A DNA stretch of 64,000 bases from Branchipolynoe longqiensis (GCA_030323885.1 CM059193.1:53596749-53660748); one strand, 5' to 3'; positions 41,156-52,500 are shown, counted from the stretch's first letter. Notes: generated by a model not told the origin, from the sequence alone. Numbers and translations: made by a program.

Positions 41156-42851
41156 CTAAAAAGATTGAAAGAAAATACAGAAACATTAGAACAAATGTTG
41201 TAAATTTATTTCTGGGTGACGACATCTAAAAAGATTGACAGAAAATATAGAAACAGAACAAAAGTTATAATTTTATTTCTGGGTGATGATGCAAATGGAC
41301 AAACTGATTCTCTGACAGAACTGCCTCCTCAAAATCTAAGCAGTGAACAAAACGAAGAAAGACTTTAAACAAACATGATAATTTGCATTACAAATTCTGA
41401 ACCTGACTAATTTTTACATTTATATCGCCATTAAAAAAACACTATGAACATACGGATTCCTACATAATAAGTTTGACATCTGACATAACTGCATCCCCAA
41501 AATCTAAGAGGTGAACAAAAATAAGAACGCCTTGAATCAAGCATGATTTTCATTACAAATTCTGAAACTGACTACATTTCCATTTCCATCACCATTACAA
41601 AAACAATATGAACATGGGGATTCCTACATAATAAGTTCTATATCCACATTCAATACATGTATGTAAAAGTCAATAACTAAAAATAAATGAAGGTAAGTTA
41701 TAATTTCACTGATTTTGTCACATTTAAACTGCTTCATCACCATCATAACAAGAAAACAAGATAAAAGATTGTCATGCACATTTTTACAATGATCAAACAC
41801 TCAGCCTACATAATAAGTTCTATATCCACATTCTGATTGATTGATCAATCAATCAATCAATCAATATCCACATTCAATACATGTATGTAAAAGTCAATAA
41901 CTAAAAATAAATGAAGGTAAGTTATAATTTCAATGATTTTGTCACATTTAAACAGCTTCATCAAAATCACATCACCATCGTAAAAAGATTTGTTTAATTT
42001 GTGCACATTTTTACAATGATCAAACACTCAGCCAATTTCAAACTACACGTACTAGAAGCTGACGGCACTCTAAAACAGAATGTGAACGAGAGACCCTACA
42101 GAAAACACATAAAAACAGTCACCTACTTTAAACATCTGCTTAATAACATTAATATATAACAATATCTTACCTTCAAGTGCAGTCAGGATGTTTTGATTGA
42201 CTTCAAGATCACTTGTGTAACAGAGATTTGTTGGTGGAAATGGTTCCAAAGTACTGGTCTTCTACACAAGTGAAAGCACTGACAAGAGCAATACGTGTAT
42301 ACATGTTCTTCTGCCGACTCATATATATCGCTACACAAAAAATAGTTCATTATATTGCTTACCTTAGAAGCAGACTTGCATTTTAATAAATGCATCGTAA
42401 CACAGCTCCACAGCTTATTACCGGGAATGATGGGATTATCACTATCCGTAGATATGTAACTATATGTATGTATGTGTATATATGTATATATATACATATA
42501 TGAATATTTATGAATATCTATGCATATCTATGAATATCTATGAATATAAATGAATATATGTATATATATTATGCATATATAATGTAGAAGTGAAAGATTT
42601 TGGGAATCCCACCTAATTACGTAATTAAGCAGTACTGCAGATGATCTCACCTTCATGATTCCCTCCTGCTCTTCATGGATACCCACTTGTATAAACGGGT
42701 GTGTACTATCGGGGCCTCACTTCCCTACACGCAGGAACACAGCTGCATACCACCTGAGATTACAAATATTAAACAATTAAACTGAGTGCTGTTTTATAGT
42801 GTGTTACTCCAAGGGCGCTTCATTCCCCCTGAAAATCACAACAAGGCCAGT
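41156..42851. other. Non-coding region with a local duplication and a LINE-tail insertion
   Basis: A block starting CTACATAATAAGTTCTATAT at 41622 and ending in CATTTTTACAATGATCAAAC recurs from 41806, so about 180 bp is tandemly duplicated. Shorter related pieces occur at 41220 and 41460. TATG/TATGAATA microsatellite lies at 42460-42590. No gene was recognised. Confidence 0.7.
41834..41863 (+). mobile_element. 30-bp LINE-tail-only insertion with fold-back
   Basis: TGATTGATTGATCAATCAAT plus ten more bases sits between two copies of ATATCCACATTC (41822-41833 and 41864-41875). The uninterrupted target exists at about 41638-41652. The insert is the ATCA tail of the I-group LINE preceded by its inverted copy. 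Confidence 0.75.
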
Positions 42852-42990
42852 GTGATTGATTGATTGATTGGTGGTTGCTTTACGCTGTGTTGGCAGCATA
42901 GGCCATATTCACGGTGAGAAATGTTTGTTTTTTGTTCAAACCATTGCTTTTAAATGTAAAAGCATCCTCCAACATGTCCAAATCCATGCC

Positions 42991-44961
42991 CTAGGCCTCC
43001 GAATGAGGTTTCATTCGGAGCCTCAGTGGCCGGACGTAATTCGGCCAGGCTTCATACCTGGATTCGTCATGTTGCTCGAATAGACAATTGTGTGCAGGAT
43101 TCAATTCATTAGTTTTTATCTTGACTACATATTGCATGGCCAGTTTAATTCTCCTGTTGTTAAGTGATGGTTCATTGGCTTCGACATAGAGGCTCTGAAC
43201 TGGTGAGGTGCGGAAGGCCCCAAGGGCCAGGCGCAGTCCCTGGTGGTGGATCGTGTCTAGCAGCCCAATATATGATTTCATTGCAGAACCGTATACTATG
43301 CTGCCATAATCCACTAGTGACCGAACCAAGGTTCTGCACATGGAGAGCAGAACATCTCTGTCCGCTCCCCACTCTGAGCTGGACAGCACCCTCAGAATAT
43401 CTAGCGCTTTCAGGCATCTTGTCTTGCAGTACTTTATATGTGGCACGAAAGACAGTTTTGAGTCGAGAATGAGGCCCAGAAATTTGGTTTTCTCAACAAC
43501 TTTAAGGGGATCCCCATCAAGTGTCAGCTCTGGTTCCGCATGCATTCTACGCAGCAGGCAGAAGTGCATCCAGACTGTTTTGGTCTTGGAAAATTTGAAA
43601 TCGTTCAGAACTGACCATCGATGGATCCCATTTATGCTTAGTTGTAGCTGTCCCTCTATGACATTCATGTTAGCACCGCTGTAATATAAAACAAAGTCGT
43701 CCACGAAAAGACTACGGGAGACCCCCCGCTTTACAGCAGCAGCAATACCATTGACCTTGACCCCGAAAAGTTCCTGTGAGTGTAGGCTGGAATAGGTAGT
43801 CTTGACACGGACACAGAAATGCCTGAAGGCTAGAAAGTTCCTGATGAAAATTGGCATGTGGCCACGAAGGCCAATCACATGAAGATCCTTCATGATGCCA
43901 TGCTGCCACGTTGTGTCATAAGCTTTTTCGAGGTCGAAAAAGACAGCCACAACATGCTCCTTCTTAAGGAAAGCATGTCTTATGAAGGTCTCCATGCGCA
44001 CCAAATGGACGAGGGTGCTGCGGCCCCGTCTGAAGCCACATTGAAGGTTGGACAGGTGGTGTCCTGACTCCAGTAGCCAGACGAGGCGGTTGTTTACCAT
44101 GCGCTCCATGGTTTTACAGATGCAGCTTGTGAGGGCTATGGGATGATAGTTGTTGGCTTCACTCTGGTCTTTACCTGGTTTGGGAATAGGTATTACTGTT
44201 GCCTCGCACCAAGAGGCAGGGACGACACCCGACTCCCAGATGTTGTTGAAGAGTTGAAGCAACAGTCTCAGCACAGGTTCAGGGAGATGTTTCAAAAATT
44301 GATAATGAATTCCATCAGGTCCAAATAGTGTGTCATGTGAGCTTTCCAAAGAACATCGCATCTAACCCATACTGAATGGAGAGCTGTAGTGCTCCTCGCC
44401 ATCGGAGGAAAAGTCCAAGAGCTTTTGCTCTTGGCGTTCCTTGACAACCAGAAAGCCCGGGAGGCAGTTTGCCAAAGACAAATTTCCAGCAAAGGCGCGA
44501 GCCAATTTTTCACTTATTCTGTCGAGTGATGTGATTTGTTTGATTCTCCTGATCATTGTCCACACTTTGCCCAATGGCATGCGCATGGTGATGCTAGAAA
44601 CAAATTGTCTCCAACACTGCCTCCGCGCTTCTTTGATTGTTCTGCGAGCGCAAGCGCACAGAATTCTAAAGAGCGCCAGATTTTCAGCAGTTGGTCTCCT
44701 GTGGAATTTATGCTGAGGTTTCTTTCGTTCCTTAATAGCCCTCCTACAGCCATCATCCAACCATGGAGGCGTCAAACGCTTGGGAGTTGCCGAGGTCTTT
44801 GGAACAATTTTCTCTAAGATCCATCTCAGCATCTCAGTGAAGGCATCGATGTCACTGATGTCTGGAGTGAACTCCTCACGACATAGGGTCTGGAAGGTGG
44901 GCCAGTAGGCTTTACGAAGCTGCCAGCTCCTCTCTCGCTCTACGGGAGATGCCCCCTGCAA
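42991..44961 (-). pseudogene. LINE ORF2 reverse transcriptase
   Basis: One frame with a single stop at 44362 (between SPFSMG and MRCSLE). RT blocks: LFGPDGIHYQFLKHLPE, IPIPKPGKDQSEANNYHPIA, GFRRGRSTLVHL, VVAVFFDLEKAYDTTW (first catalytic Asp) and SLFVDDFVLYY (Asp pair). A small in-frame deletion has removed the GVPQGS block: SSLHSQE runs directly into LFGVKVNGI (about 43770), while copy 1 keeps it. The frame ends at LEA just before the large RNase H deletion. Confidence 0.85.
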
Positions 44962-45673
44962 TTAAGATTAATTGGGACGTGGTCACTCCCGCAGAGGTTG
45001 TCCCGGACCCTCCATGAAAAGTCCAGTGCCAGTTCTGGTTCTACAATGCTGAGATCGATGGCAGAGTATGTTCCATAGCCAGGATGCAAATATGTGTATG
45101 AAGCATTGTTCAATACACACAGAGCATGACCGGCCACAAGGTCCTCAATTCTCTTGCCTTTAGCGTTCCTATTGTCCCCCCTCCCCATAATGGGTTGTGG
45201 CCGTTGAAGTCAGCCATAAGTAAATATGGGGATGGTAACTGGTCCACAAGGGCGTCCAGTTCTTGTAAAGTGAGAATGGAGCTCGGAGGAATGTAAATGG
45301 AAAAGACAGTTACAGTCTTATGCAGCGTCACACGAACAGCTACAGCCTGTAGTGTTGTGTCTAACGCCACTGGCATACATACCACATCACGTCTGACCAA
45401 GATGGAGGAGCCACCAGCGGCTTGATCTCCATCTGATGCATGCTTGTTATGAATGGTGTAGTCTTTAAGACAACAACTCTCAGAAGCTTTTATATATGTT
45501 TCTTGTAGGCAAACAGCAAGTGGATTGAGGCTGCAACAAAGAAGAGACAACTCTTCGAAGTTGCTCCTAAAACCTTGGCAGTTCCATTGAATAAGAGATG
45601 CACCTGTCACTGTCATTTTGGAGCAGTGACAGGTGTTCTCCCCCTCACCTCTGGTTTGAGGGAGAGACTTCAA
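44940..45673 (-). pseudogene. LINE ORF2 apurinic-type endonuclease
   Basis: It nicks the target DNA for target-primed reverse transcription. SLIQWNCQGFRSNFEEL (catalytic Asn region), VCLQETYIK (Glu), SIYIPPSS and LLMADFNGHNPLWGG (Asp-x-Asn) are in frame 45673-45110. GRGDNRNAKGKRIEDLV, GTYSAIDLSIVEP and CGSDHVPINL (Ser-Asp-His end) are in frame 45188-44940. A frameshift at about 45165 separates them. All catalytic blocks are present. Confidence 0.87.
45601..45635 (-). promoter_or_regulatory. Perfect 12-bp hairpin with the ORF2 ATG in its loop
   Basis: CACCTGTCACTG (45601-45612) and CAGTGACAGGTG (45624-45635) pair perfectly. The 11-base loop on the minus strand reads CTCCAAAATGA and contains an ATG directly before the endonuclease domain. 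A role in re-initiation of ORF2 translation is inference. Confidence 0.5.
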
Positions 45674-45848
45674 CTACAGGTTTCCACAGTCTCAGGCATC
45701 TCAATATCAGCCAGCGCCCGATATCTATTTGAAGTTAAGTTTTTGGAGATCGATCACCCCCTGGACATTTTGTCCGTAGGGGTCAAAGATCCCTTCGAAA
45801 CTCGGTCCGACAAATTATTCTTCTTCTTTTTGGGCATCACTGGCTCAG

Positions 45849-46887
45849 CTAGTGTCTGCACTGCAATACTATTATTACTATTATTACTTTTGGTCGAAAC
45901 CGGAGTCGGATTCGGGACTTGGCTGAAGGCAGTGGGCTTCCCCCAGTCAACCACGTCAGTTCAGTCTGGAATTCAATTGTCCTGTTGGACACTTTGGCTG
46001 CCGCAGCATAGCTCTTGGTGGTTGGCGAGGGAGTATTCGCCTCAGCCAGCCTTCGACCTTCTGGGTAGCTTAGCCGCTTCTCAGTCTTGATCTGCTGAAT
46101 GAGCTTTTCTTTTTTCCAGACAGAACAGTCTTTAGATATGGCCATATGATCACCCAGGCAATTGGAACATTTTGCCTGGTTTTGACAACTGGTGTTGTTC
46201 GTGACCTTTCTGACTGCACTTAAAACAGACGGTTTCATTTTTGCATCTATCCTTGCCATGACCAAACTTCTGGCCTTGGAAGCACCAAAGTGGGTTTGGG
46301 ATGAAGACATCCACATTCACACTACGGTATCCAATTTTCAAATTCTTGGGTGCAAAAGGCTTGCCAAACATGAGGATATACGTCCCTATTTTTATGGACT
46401 TGTTATCCCTCTTTATAACTATTCTTCATACATCTAACACTCCTTGAGACTTGAGCTCATGTGCTATCACATCCTCATGAACATCATCAAGATCTCTAGT
46501 CCGGATTACTCCTTTGCTAGAGTTGAGAATTCGATGAGGAGAGCCCTTGATGCCGACACCTGCTGGCGTGCTTGCGCATAGCAGATTGTCGGCATGCGCT
46601 TTCTTAGCACATTCCACCAGAATATGTCAAGTTTGTAGCTTCTTCACGTCTTTGACTGTGCCAGCGATTCCCATAATGCCCTTGTGAATGGCAAAAGAGG
46701 AAAGTTTGGCAACTGATGCCTCGTCATTAAATGATTCAATCATAATGAACCGTGGCCAATCATCAGCATTCGGACATGAGTACGAGTCCGAATCCGAGTC
46801 CGATTTCTTTTCCGTGTCTAGTAATCTTCTTTTATTTGGGGTGTTTTGTGTAGCCATATTGAATTGTTTTTGGTTCGTCATCCTCAC
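45849..46887 (-). pseudogene. LINE ORF1: RRM-like and zinc-knuckle RNA-binding protein
   Basis: Frames 46887-46627 (DDWPRFIMIESFNDEASVAK), 46617-46426 (GVIRTRDLDDVHEDVIAHEL), 46371-46150 and 46316-45849 together show the usual I/Jockey-type ORF1 plan. After the RRM-like part come VDVFIPNPLWCFQGQKFGHG and CFKCSQKGHEQH, the CCHC knuckles, then CSNCLGDHMAISKDC and SYPEGRRLAEA. Frameshifts lie near 46620, 46430 and 46250. One Cys of the first knuckle is Gly (CFQGQKFGHG). Confidence 0.82.
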
Positions 46888-47420
46888 TCCCCACCCACCA
46901 CGGAGGCCTCAAAATTGGGGGGTGTAGCGCTGCGGTAACCAACAGATACACAACAGGGATACGAGGATAATATACTCTAGCATGGAGGCAAAAAAGCCTA
47001 ACCAGTACTAGATTGACCCTAGCCACCACCTTCTAGGAAGTGAAGAATGACTTGGTAATTGTGTAAATATAAATATAAATACAGTTGTTGTACTATATAT
47101 ATATCCATTCTCCATTATTCTACTAGGCTATTAGGCTTGGCATGACCAGCCAATTGATTGGAACGGGCCATTCCAACCTCTCGCCTAGATGAAGTCAAGG
47201 CCAAAGTGAAGTGTTGGTCCACAAGGAGCCTTGGCCCCTTGCAGTCCTCATGCACAAGGATCCCTTCCTCCACCGACACGAGCCACGACTCATGGCAAAC
47301 AAGCCGCCCCATTTGTCGCCTTTTACAATCTGCAAGGGGGTGCAAGGGGACTATTCTACCCTGGTTCCCCACGGCCCCTGTATTAATTACAGGTAGCATA
47401 CTCTGATGGTTTTGTGTTTT
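46888..47420 (-). other. 5' region of LINE copy 2
   Basis: Upstream of ORF1, with a TATATATAT tract at 47094-47103. The 115-codon frame at 47115-47462 (GRLVCHESWLVSVEEGILV) looks like untranslated-region sequence that recurs in LINE-rich genomes rather than a gene. The 5' end of the element is estimated, not seen. Confidence 0.45.
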
Positions 47421-47479
47421 GGACATATGCCATAGACAGATATATGGAAGGAACAGGTTCATTTACTTTGCTTTAATTT

Positions 47480-47670
47480 GAGCTAACTGTTAAGTCAAGT
47501 GGTTAACTGAATGTATGCCATGTGAAAACGTCCGAAATTAACGTTGGCATGCACTTCAAAGCGATGGAACCCATATGGGTCAACACTGAAAGGTTCTATT
47601 AAATTGACGCAGCATTCCAATGACTGTGTTATGGGTTGCACCAATTGTACGCATGTGTTGCATACAATTT
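47480..47670 (+). repeat. Dispersed repeat R2 copy (diverged)
   Basis: GAAATTAACGTTGGCATGCA, then GGTTCTATTAAATTGACGCA, parallels 54560-54640 and 62060-62130. Confidence 0.5.
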
Positions 47671-49869
47671 AGATATTATGTTGAATAAAATCTAGATAAG
47701 TGTTTAGGTAGCGACTATTTTATGCTTTCTCCCAATTGTACAGCTTTAATATTCACTGTTACTAATTGAGATGTCTTCTAAATTACTTAGGGAGACTGGC
47801 CACTTTAACAAATACAATTAATGTCAGTTTATTCCGTCAGTACTGAGCACATTAAAACGTACTATTTTCACATCTAATGTATTAGGAGACTCCAGTATCT
47901 TTTTTTTAAATTCGAACTAATCTGTCGTGATGGTGTCTACAGTCAATCTGGAACATAATGCGTAGAGCGGTACTCGAACCAATATTTCTGGCATTCTAGT
48001 GCAAGTGTCATAACCATTGTTCTATGTAGGCCTCTATGGTGAAAACCGACCTCCCCATGCCTCCTTGTGTATATGGCATGTAGCCTGGTGCGGTGAGTGC
48101 TACTGACTCTACATTGTCTATATTTGTTCTCCTGTAATCATAAATCTCGCACCTTCAATTACCCGTACCCAGGTAGCAGGGTAGCACAGGGCAGGTTCAA
48201 TGCCATATGGCAGTCAGCATATACACCATCCTGGTCATGGAACCATTGTGTGGAGGACGACTGAGACTCACATTTCTGTTATTTTGGAGAAGACCGGAAT
48301 CCTTAGCCACTGAAACACAGTGAGGAGTAAATGGGCCATTCTCTGAAACTGGGCACAATATATTTGGTTTCCATGTTGCGATGGTGATATTTATTTTATT
48401 GATAGCAAGTCACTTCCGGTAGTGATATCGCCGCCTCCAGCACTTCTCACCAAGATGCAGGACCATCTAAACCTCTCGCCTTTTCTTAGCCGCCCACCCA
48501 GCCCTACACTCACCTGACGATCGCATCTATCGGGTTGTGTGCCAGGGTCTTATGACTCGAACCCATGATATATCGATCCTATCACATTTAACCTGAACTG
48601 TAACTCTCAAAAAAGTTATTGCCAAATTAAATTCCCGTCCTACGTAGTTTCCCTTGTGACGTTGTGAATTATAAACGAGTGTACAAAAAATGGGAAAATT
48701 TTGTTAACGCAATTTATACTTTGATTAATTGTTTTTTATTCTTTACCAAGTTAGCTAGGGTGCAAGCACAGATCAGTGAGACTTGTCTGCTCTGTATACA
48801 TAGCCATGCCATGTCTTTTCCAGGTAGCATGGTTCGCTCTAATGAAACTGTGGATAAAGCTCGAGACATGAAAATGTAATGCCTCCTCTCAGACAGGTCC
48901 GCTTCCTTTGATAAATAAATAATGTCTTATCAATCAGGTTTTGTACCTCAATTCTACTCAAATGTTAACATGTCGAGTTGATCTCACCAAAGAGTAGACG
49001 GAGTATGTGTCATGTGTAGGAGAGTCCAGTATTTCTCTTTTATGTTTTGAATTCAAACAATACTTTCGTTCTGGTATTTGCAGTGAAATGGGAACACTTG
49101 GGCAGGAGATAATATATATATATAAATATATATAAATATTCACATGAATACAATAGTTATTCAGCGCCGAAACACTGGTCTTCTGGGTTCTCAGTCATTT
49201 AGACTATCTAATTACAAGATCAATTTTAAAATAATAAAATATTGTTATTACATTCAAGTAATAGACTACATCACGGTTCCAGCGGCGCGGTGCATTGTGG
49301 GATGCATCAGAGCAACCCCCCCCCCCCCCCCAAAGCACATGGCACATGCTAATACACTGGGTGCAGCTATGAAATGTGCTAGTTTCAGCTCATCTCAGCT
49401 CTTGTTTGAAACATAGAATACCAACTTTTAAGTATAACCCTACAAGCTAACCACACTCTATCTAACAGAATAAACAAACCATTCTACTAACACTCCATCT
49501 CAAAATGTTAACTCCAACAACATGATAGGTTTGCAATTCACAACATAGTAGGCATACAAACCTATGAAGGGAAACTATGCACCTAACCACTCCGTAATGT
49601 TAAGGTCTAATCAATACACATGTATGTATTAAGTGTGTATGAATACAAAATATAACTGCTATTTTTATATATGAATTGTCAAACTATACCATATGTAAGT
49701 CTTTGAATGTTTAATTTTGTTATTTCAGCTGATTTGAGCTAGCTGCTGATGACAATATCAGACTACATATACATATATTGTAAATAACTGTATTGTCACA
49801 TGGCTGGAAGACCAGTGCCACAGCTCTGACAAAAGACTTTATTCAATGAATAAACTATATTTACAACAA
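47671..49869. other. Intergenic, no gene recognised
   Basis: AT-rich. It holds GGCCATTCTCTGAAACTG at 48337 followed by TTGGTTTCCATGTTGCGATGG, which matches inverted sequence at 38375-38400, so a short relative of the unnamed transposon may sit here. A C run lies at 49318-49330. Related blocks at 47885-47970 and 49010-49100 (CCAGTATC/TTTCTTTT, AAATTC) may be another old repeat. Confidence 0.45.
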
Positions 49870-50022
49870 GTTATTAGAAAATGTTTCTGCTGAAAATATT
49901 AAGGCTATGGTGTCCGAATGTCGACGTCCACACCAGAAATTAGTTGGCCTGATTCACCGTCAAATATCTTCGAAGTTAGTCATTTATATTTAAAGTTAAT
50001 TCAAAGTAAAGTAAAGTAGATT
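49870..50022 (-). repeat. Dispersed repeat R2 copy
   Basis: CAAATATCTTCGAAGTTAGT and AAAGTAAAGTAGATTATG match the R2 pattern of 33260-33360. It directly abuts YR element 4. Confidence 0.6.
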
Positions 50023-50024
50023 AT

Positions 50025-50130
50025 GCCTGGAATGGCAAAGCAGGCTGTACGCGGACTGAGGAGGAATGCCGCTTCACCCATATTTGCTCAAAATATGTGT
50101 CGAAGTCACATAAGAGGTACAATTGCAAAG
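50025..50130 (+). pseudogene. gag zinc-finger remnant of YR element 4
   Basis: In one frame KAGCTRTEEECRFTHICSKY, VSKSHKRYNCK keeps the spacing of the CCCH plus CCHC fingers of elements 2 and 3, with Tyr in place of one Cys. No other part of gag is recognisable. Confidence 0.65.
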
Positions 50131-50203
50131 ATTGATGTGCTACAAGGAGACAGACCCATGTGTCTACTGATTTGTTTGGTCCAGTAGCACCGAACTCACG
50201 CAG

Positions 50204-50614
50204 GTGCATCGTGTTCGGAAGGGGGGGTCGGTCGAGGAACTGTTATGTATCGAGGGCAGCGATGTGGCACGGGAGAACTGGGCCAGTCAACAGCTGACGA
50301 CGGACCTGGTCATGGGACGTCAGGCGGTCGGTGTCATGTGCACCGGCGAGGCACGGATAAACATGTGCAGCGATACCGTACGCGAAAGGCAGGAGAGCAG
50401 CGAAGACCCAGTGACAAGGGAGGACACTGTGACTGGAGTATATAGCGAGGGGACTGGGAGTACCAACCTCTTGGTATGCGGCGAAAAGTACAGTGTTGAT
50501 ACTAACGACACCAGTGTAGGAGGGAGCGAGGAAACTGTTATGAGAGGACAAGTGTCTTGGGCCAGTTGGCGGCTGCCAGAGGGCGCCATTTGTAACAGTC
50601 GACTTGAGATCTAA
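50204..50614 (+). CDS. Hypothetical linker ORF of YR element 4
   Basis: A 136-codon open frame lies between the gag finger and RT, rich in Glu, Ser, Thr and Val, unlike the Cys-rich linkers of elements 2 and 3. It ends 25 bp before the RT frame opens. No function recognised; it may be pol leader sequence. Confidence 0.35.
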   Translation: MHRVRKGGSVEELLCIEGSDVARENWASQQLTTDLVMGRQAVGVMCTGEARINMCSDTVRERQESSEDPVTREDTVTGVYSEGTGSTNLLVCGEKYSVDTNDTSVGGSEETVMRGQVSWASWRLPEGAICNSRLEI

Positions 50615-50638
50615 TACAGTGACAGCGACTGCATCAAG

Positions 50639-51230
50639 GTGAGGATTAGCGAGGAAATCAGGATGGAGCCCCTAACTTTCCGTGTGAGTGCCACTTGTGT
50701 ATTAGGAACTTGTACTTGTGTGCATTATGTTGCTGGAGTGAGGGCTCAGCTCAAATCATGCCGGGTGTTCATGGAGGCATGCATGAGAGGTGAAGTAGAT
50801 CCGGACTGCATCTACATATTGACAGGAGTGGTCTTTGGTTTTCGTGTGATCAATAGTGATTGCGTATTGACATACGATGCTACGAAGCTAAAGAAGACCG
50901 CAGCATGGGAGGCGGAGGTCTTGTGTAAGAAGTTTAACGAGGAACTTTCTACTGGTGTCATATCTGAAACTGACACAAAACACATTTGTACTCATGGTGC
51001 TTTTGTTGTGCCAAAGGACGATGGAGGTGGGCGCACTGTGGTCGATTGCAGCAGGCCCCATGGTGAATCAGTTAATACCTGTACTAATAAGATCGCAAAA
51101 AAGTTTTCTTACAAGGGGGTCGATGATGTTACCGATATTATGGAACGGGAAGAATTTCTATGTACTGTTGACATAAAAGATGCATATAGAGCGGTTTTGA
51201 TTCACCCTGACGACAGGCTCAGGCAGGGCC
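50639..51230 (+). pseudogene. Reverse transcriptase N-terminal part of YR element 4
   Basis: CVLGTCTCVHYVAGVRAQLK, the Cys/His start, then ICTHGAFVVPKDDGGGRTVV, FSYKGVDDVTDIMEREEF and VDIKDAYRAVLIHPDDRLRQ. The frame then runs straight into recombinase-like sequence, which shows where the internal deletion joined the two genes. Confidence 0.85.
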
Positions 51231-51239
51231 TCCTCAGTA

Positions 51240-52170
51240 GAGTGGAAGCGGAACAGAAGGCATTCCAGGCACAGTGCTACTCAAAGAATTCGAAGCTGTC
51301 CAGGGGGGTACAAATCAAGAAGTATTTAGAATTTGTTAGCCTGCATGTGGGGGTCTACTTTTCATTGCTTAGAGGAGCAGGTGGCATTATATGCCACTTG
51401 GTTATCACGCGCACTGAAGTATGGGTCTGTGCAGAATTACGTTAGTGGGCTAAGCTACTTGTTAAGGGTGAACGATAAATCCCCTATTGACTACACAAAT
51501 GTTGTACTATCATCGACATTAAAGGATATTAGGCACTCTAAAGGAGATGAGCCGCAGAGGGCATGTGGCATGGCATGCGGCCATGGTGTGTGGCATGGCG
51601 TGCGGCCATATTGTTCTCTTTCAGGGGACTTTTGAGGAAGTCGCAGGTGACCACTTCAGACACGATGTTAACAAGGGGGAACTTTCAATTCCATGACTGG
51701 GGAATGGTGCTGAACGTGCATAGGTCCAAAACTATACAGTTTTGTGAGAGAGTCCTAGAGATTCCCATAGCCAGGTGTGCAGCTATGTGAACTATGCGCA
51801 GTGTTTTGGACCAAGTATCATTTTCGTCAGATACCAGCGGGGGAGGGGGGGCGGAGCCTTCAGAATACCTGGGGAACTGGGATCAGTCCCGATGCCATAT
51901 TTAACGTATCAGGATACACTAAGACTGTTCACCGCCAGGGCAGGCCTCGACACGGCACAATTGTCTTCGCATTCATTGAGGTGCGGGGGATGCACGTTCC
52001 TGCACATGTGCGGGGCGAGCATTGAAGAGCTGAAAGTGAGGGGGGATTGGGTCTCAGAGACCGTCTATGCCTATATCAAGAACCCCCTGGGCTCTAGGAT
52101 TGTAAATGACATGTGGGTTTCGGCGACTCTTAGTTCGAGGCGTACTTTGCTTGGGTTGGGGGGAGGCATA
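51240..52170 (+). pseudogene. Tyrosine recombinase of YR element 4
   Basis: N-terminal FQAQCYSKNSKLSRGVQIKK is fused in frame to RT. The next frame (51333-51635) carries ATWLSRALKYGSVQNYVSGL, then 51563-51790 FRGLLRKSQVTTSD (first Arg) and 51775-52203 SSHSLRCGGCTFLHMCGASI (HxxR) and GDWVSETVYAYIKNPLGSRI (tail Tyr). Frameshifts near 51330, 51560 and 51780 break it. A duplicated CATGGCATGCGGCC word at 51570-51605 marks a small tandem duplication. Confidence 0.82.
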
Positions 52171-52185
52171 GGTGCACCTCCTTTG

Positions 52186-52275
52186 GCATCTATTGCTAGC
52201 TAACACGAGCAATAAAGATTGTCCATCCCATATCAAGTACGCTTCTCTCCTTGTTTGAATGTAGACAAATTTATA
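52186..52275 (+). repeat. Split direct repeat B1 of element 4
   Basis: GCATCTATTGCTAGCTAACA, CAATAAAGATTGTCCATCCC and CTTCTCTCCTTGTTTG match 52501-52590. AATAAA is the likely poly(A) signal. Confidence 0.88.
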
Positions 52276-52500
52276 AGGGGTATAATAATAATATTATGTG
52301 TATATAAAGTGCCAGAGTAAACGTTAATAATAAATATATTCTCCGAGATCGTGTATATATATTTGTAATATTTAATAATGTCCAATCGCTGCCCAGTGCC
52401 TGCGAGCTCGGGACTACTCAATTGTGGCCCCAGCACCGCTCCACCGCTTGGCTGCCATATTTCACTAGTGTTGGCCCGGATTTTGAACTTTAACCGGTAA
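52276..52500 (+). repeat. A2-type segment of element 4
   Basis: This is the interval between B1 and B2 where A2 should lie. No matching A1 is present upstream, so the assignment is by position only. Confidence 0.5.

Larger units (their letters stand above)
42852..47420 (-). mobile_element. I-group LINE, copy 2, near full length but without RNase H
   Basis: On the minus strand: 5' region (to about 47420), ORF1 (46887-45849), ORF2 endonuclease (45673-44940), RT (44961-42991), 3' UTR and ATCA tail (42852). Relative to copy 1, about 1.07 kb covering RNase H is missing. Several stops and frameshifts are present, so it is inactive. The exact 5' end and target duplication were not found. Confidence 0.85.

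Noticed and set aside
47115..47462. 115-codon ORF with GRLVCHESWLVSV as a host gene
   Set aside because: It lies where the 5' region of LINE copy 2 is expected and has no start context or splice signals; more likely LINE leader sequence.
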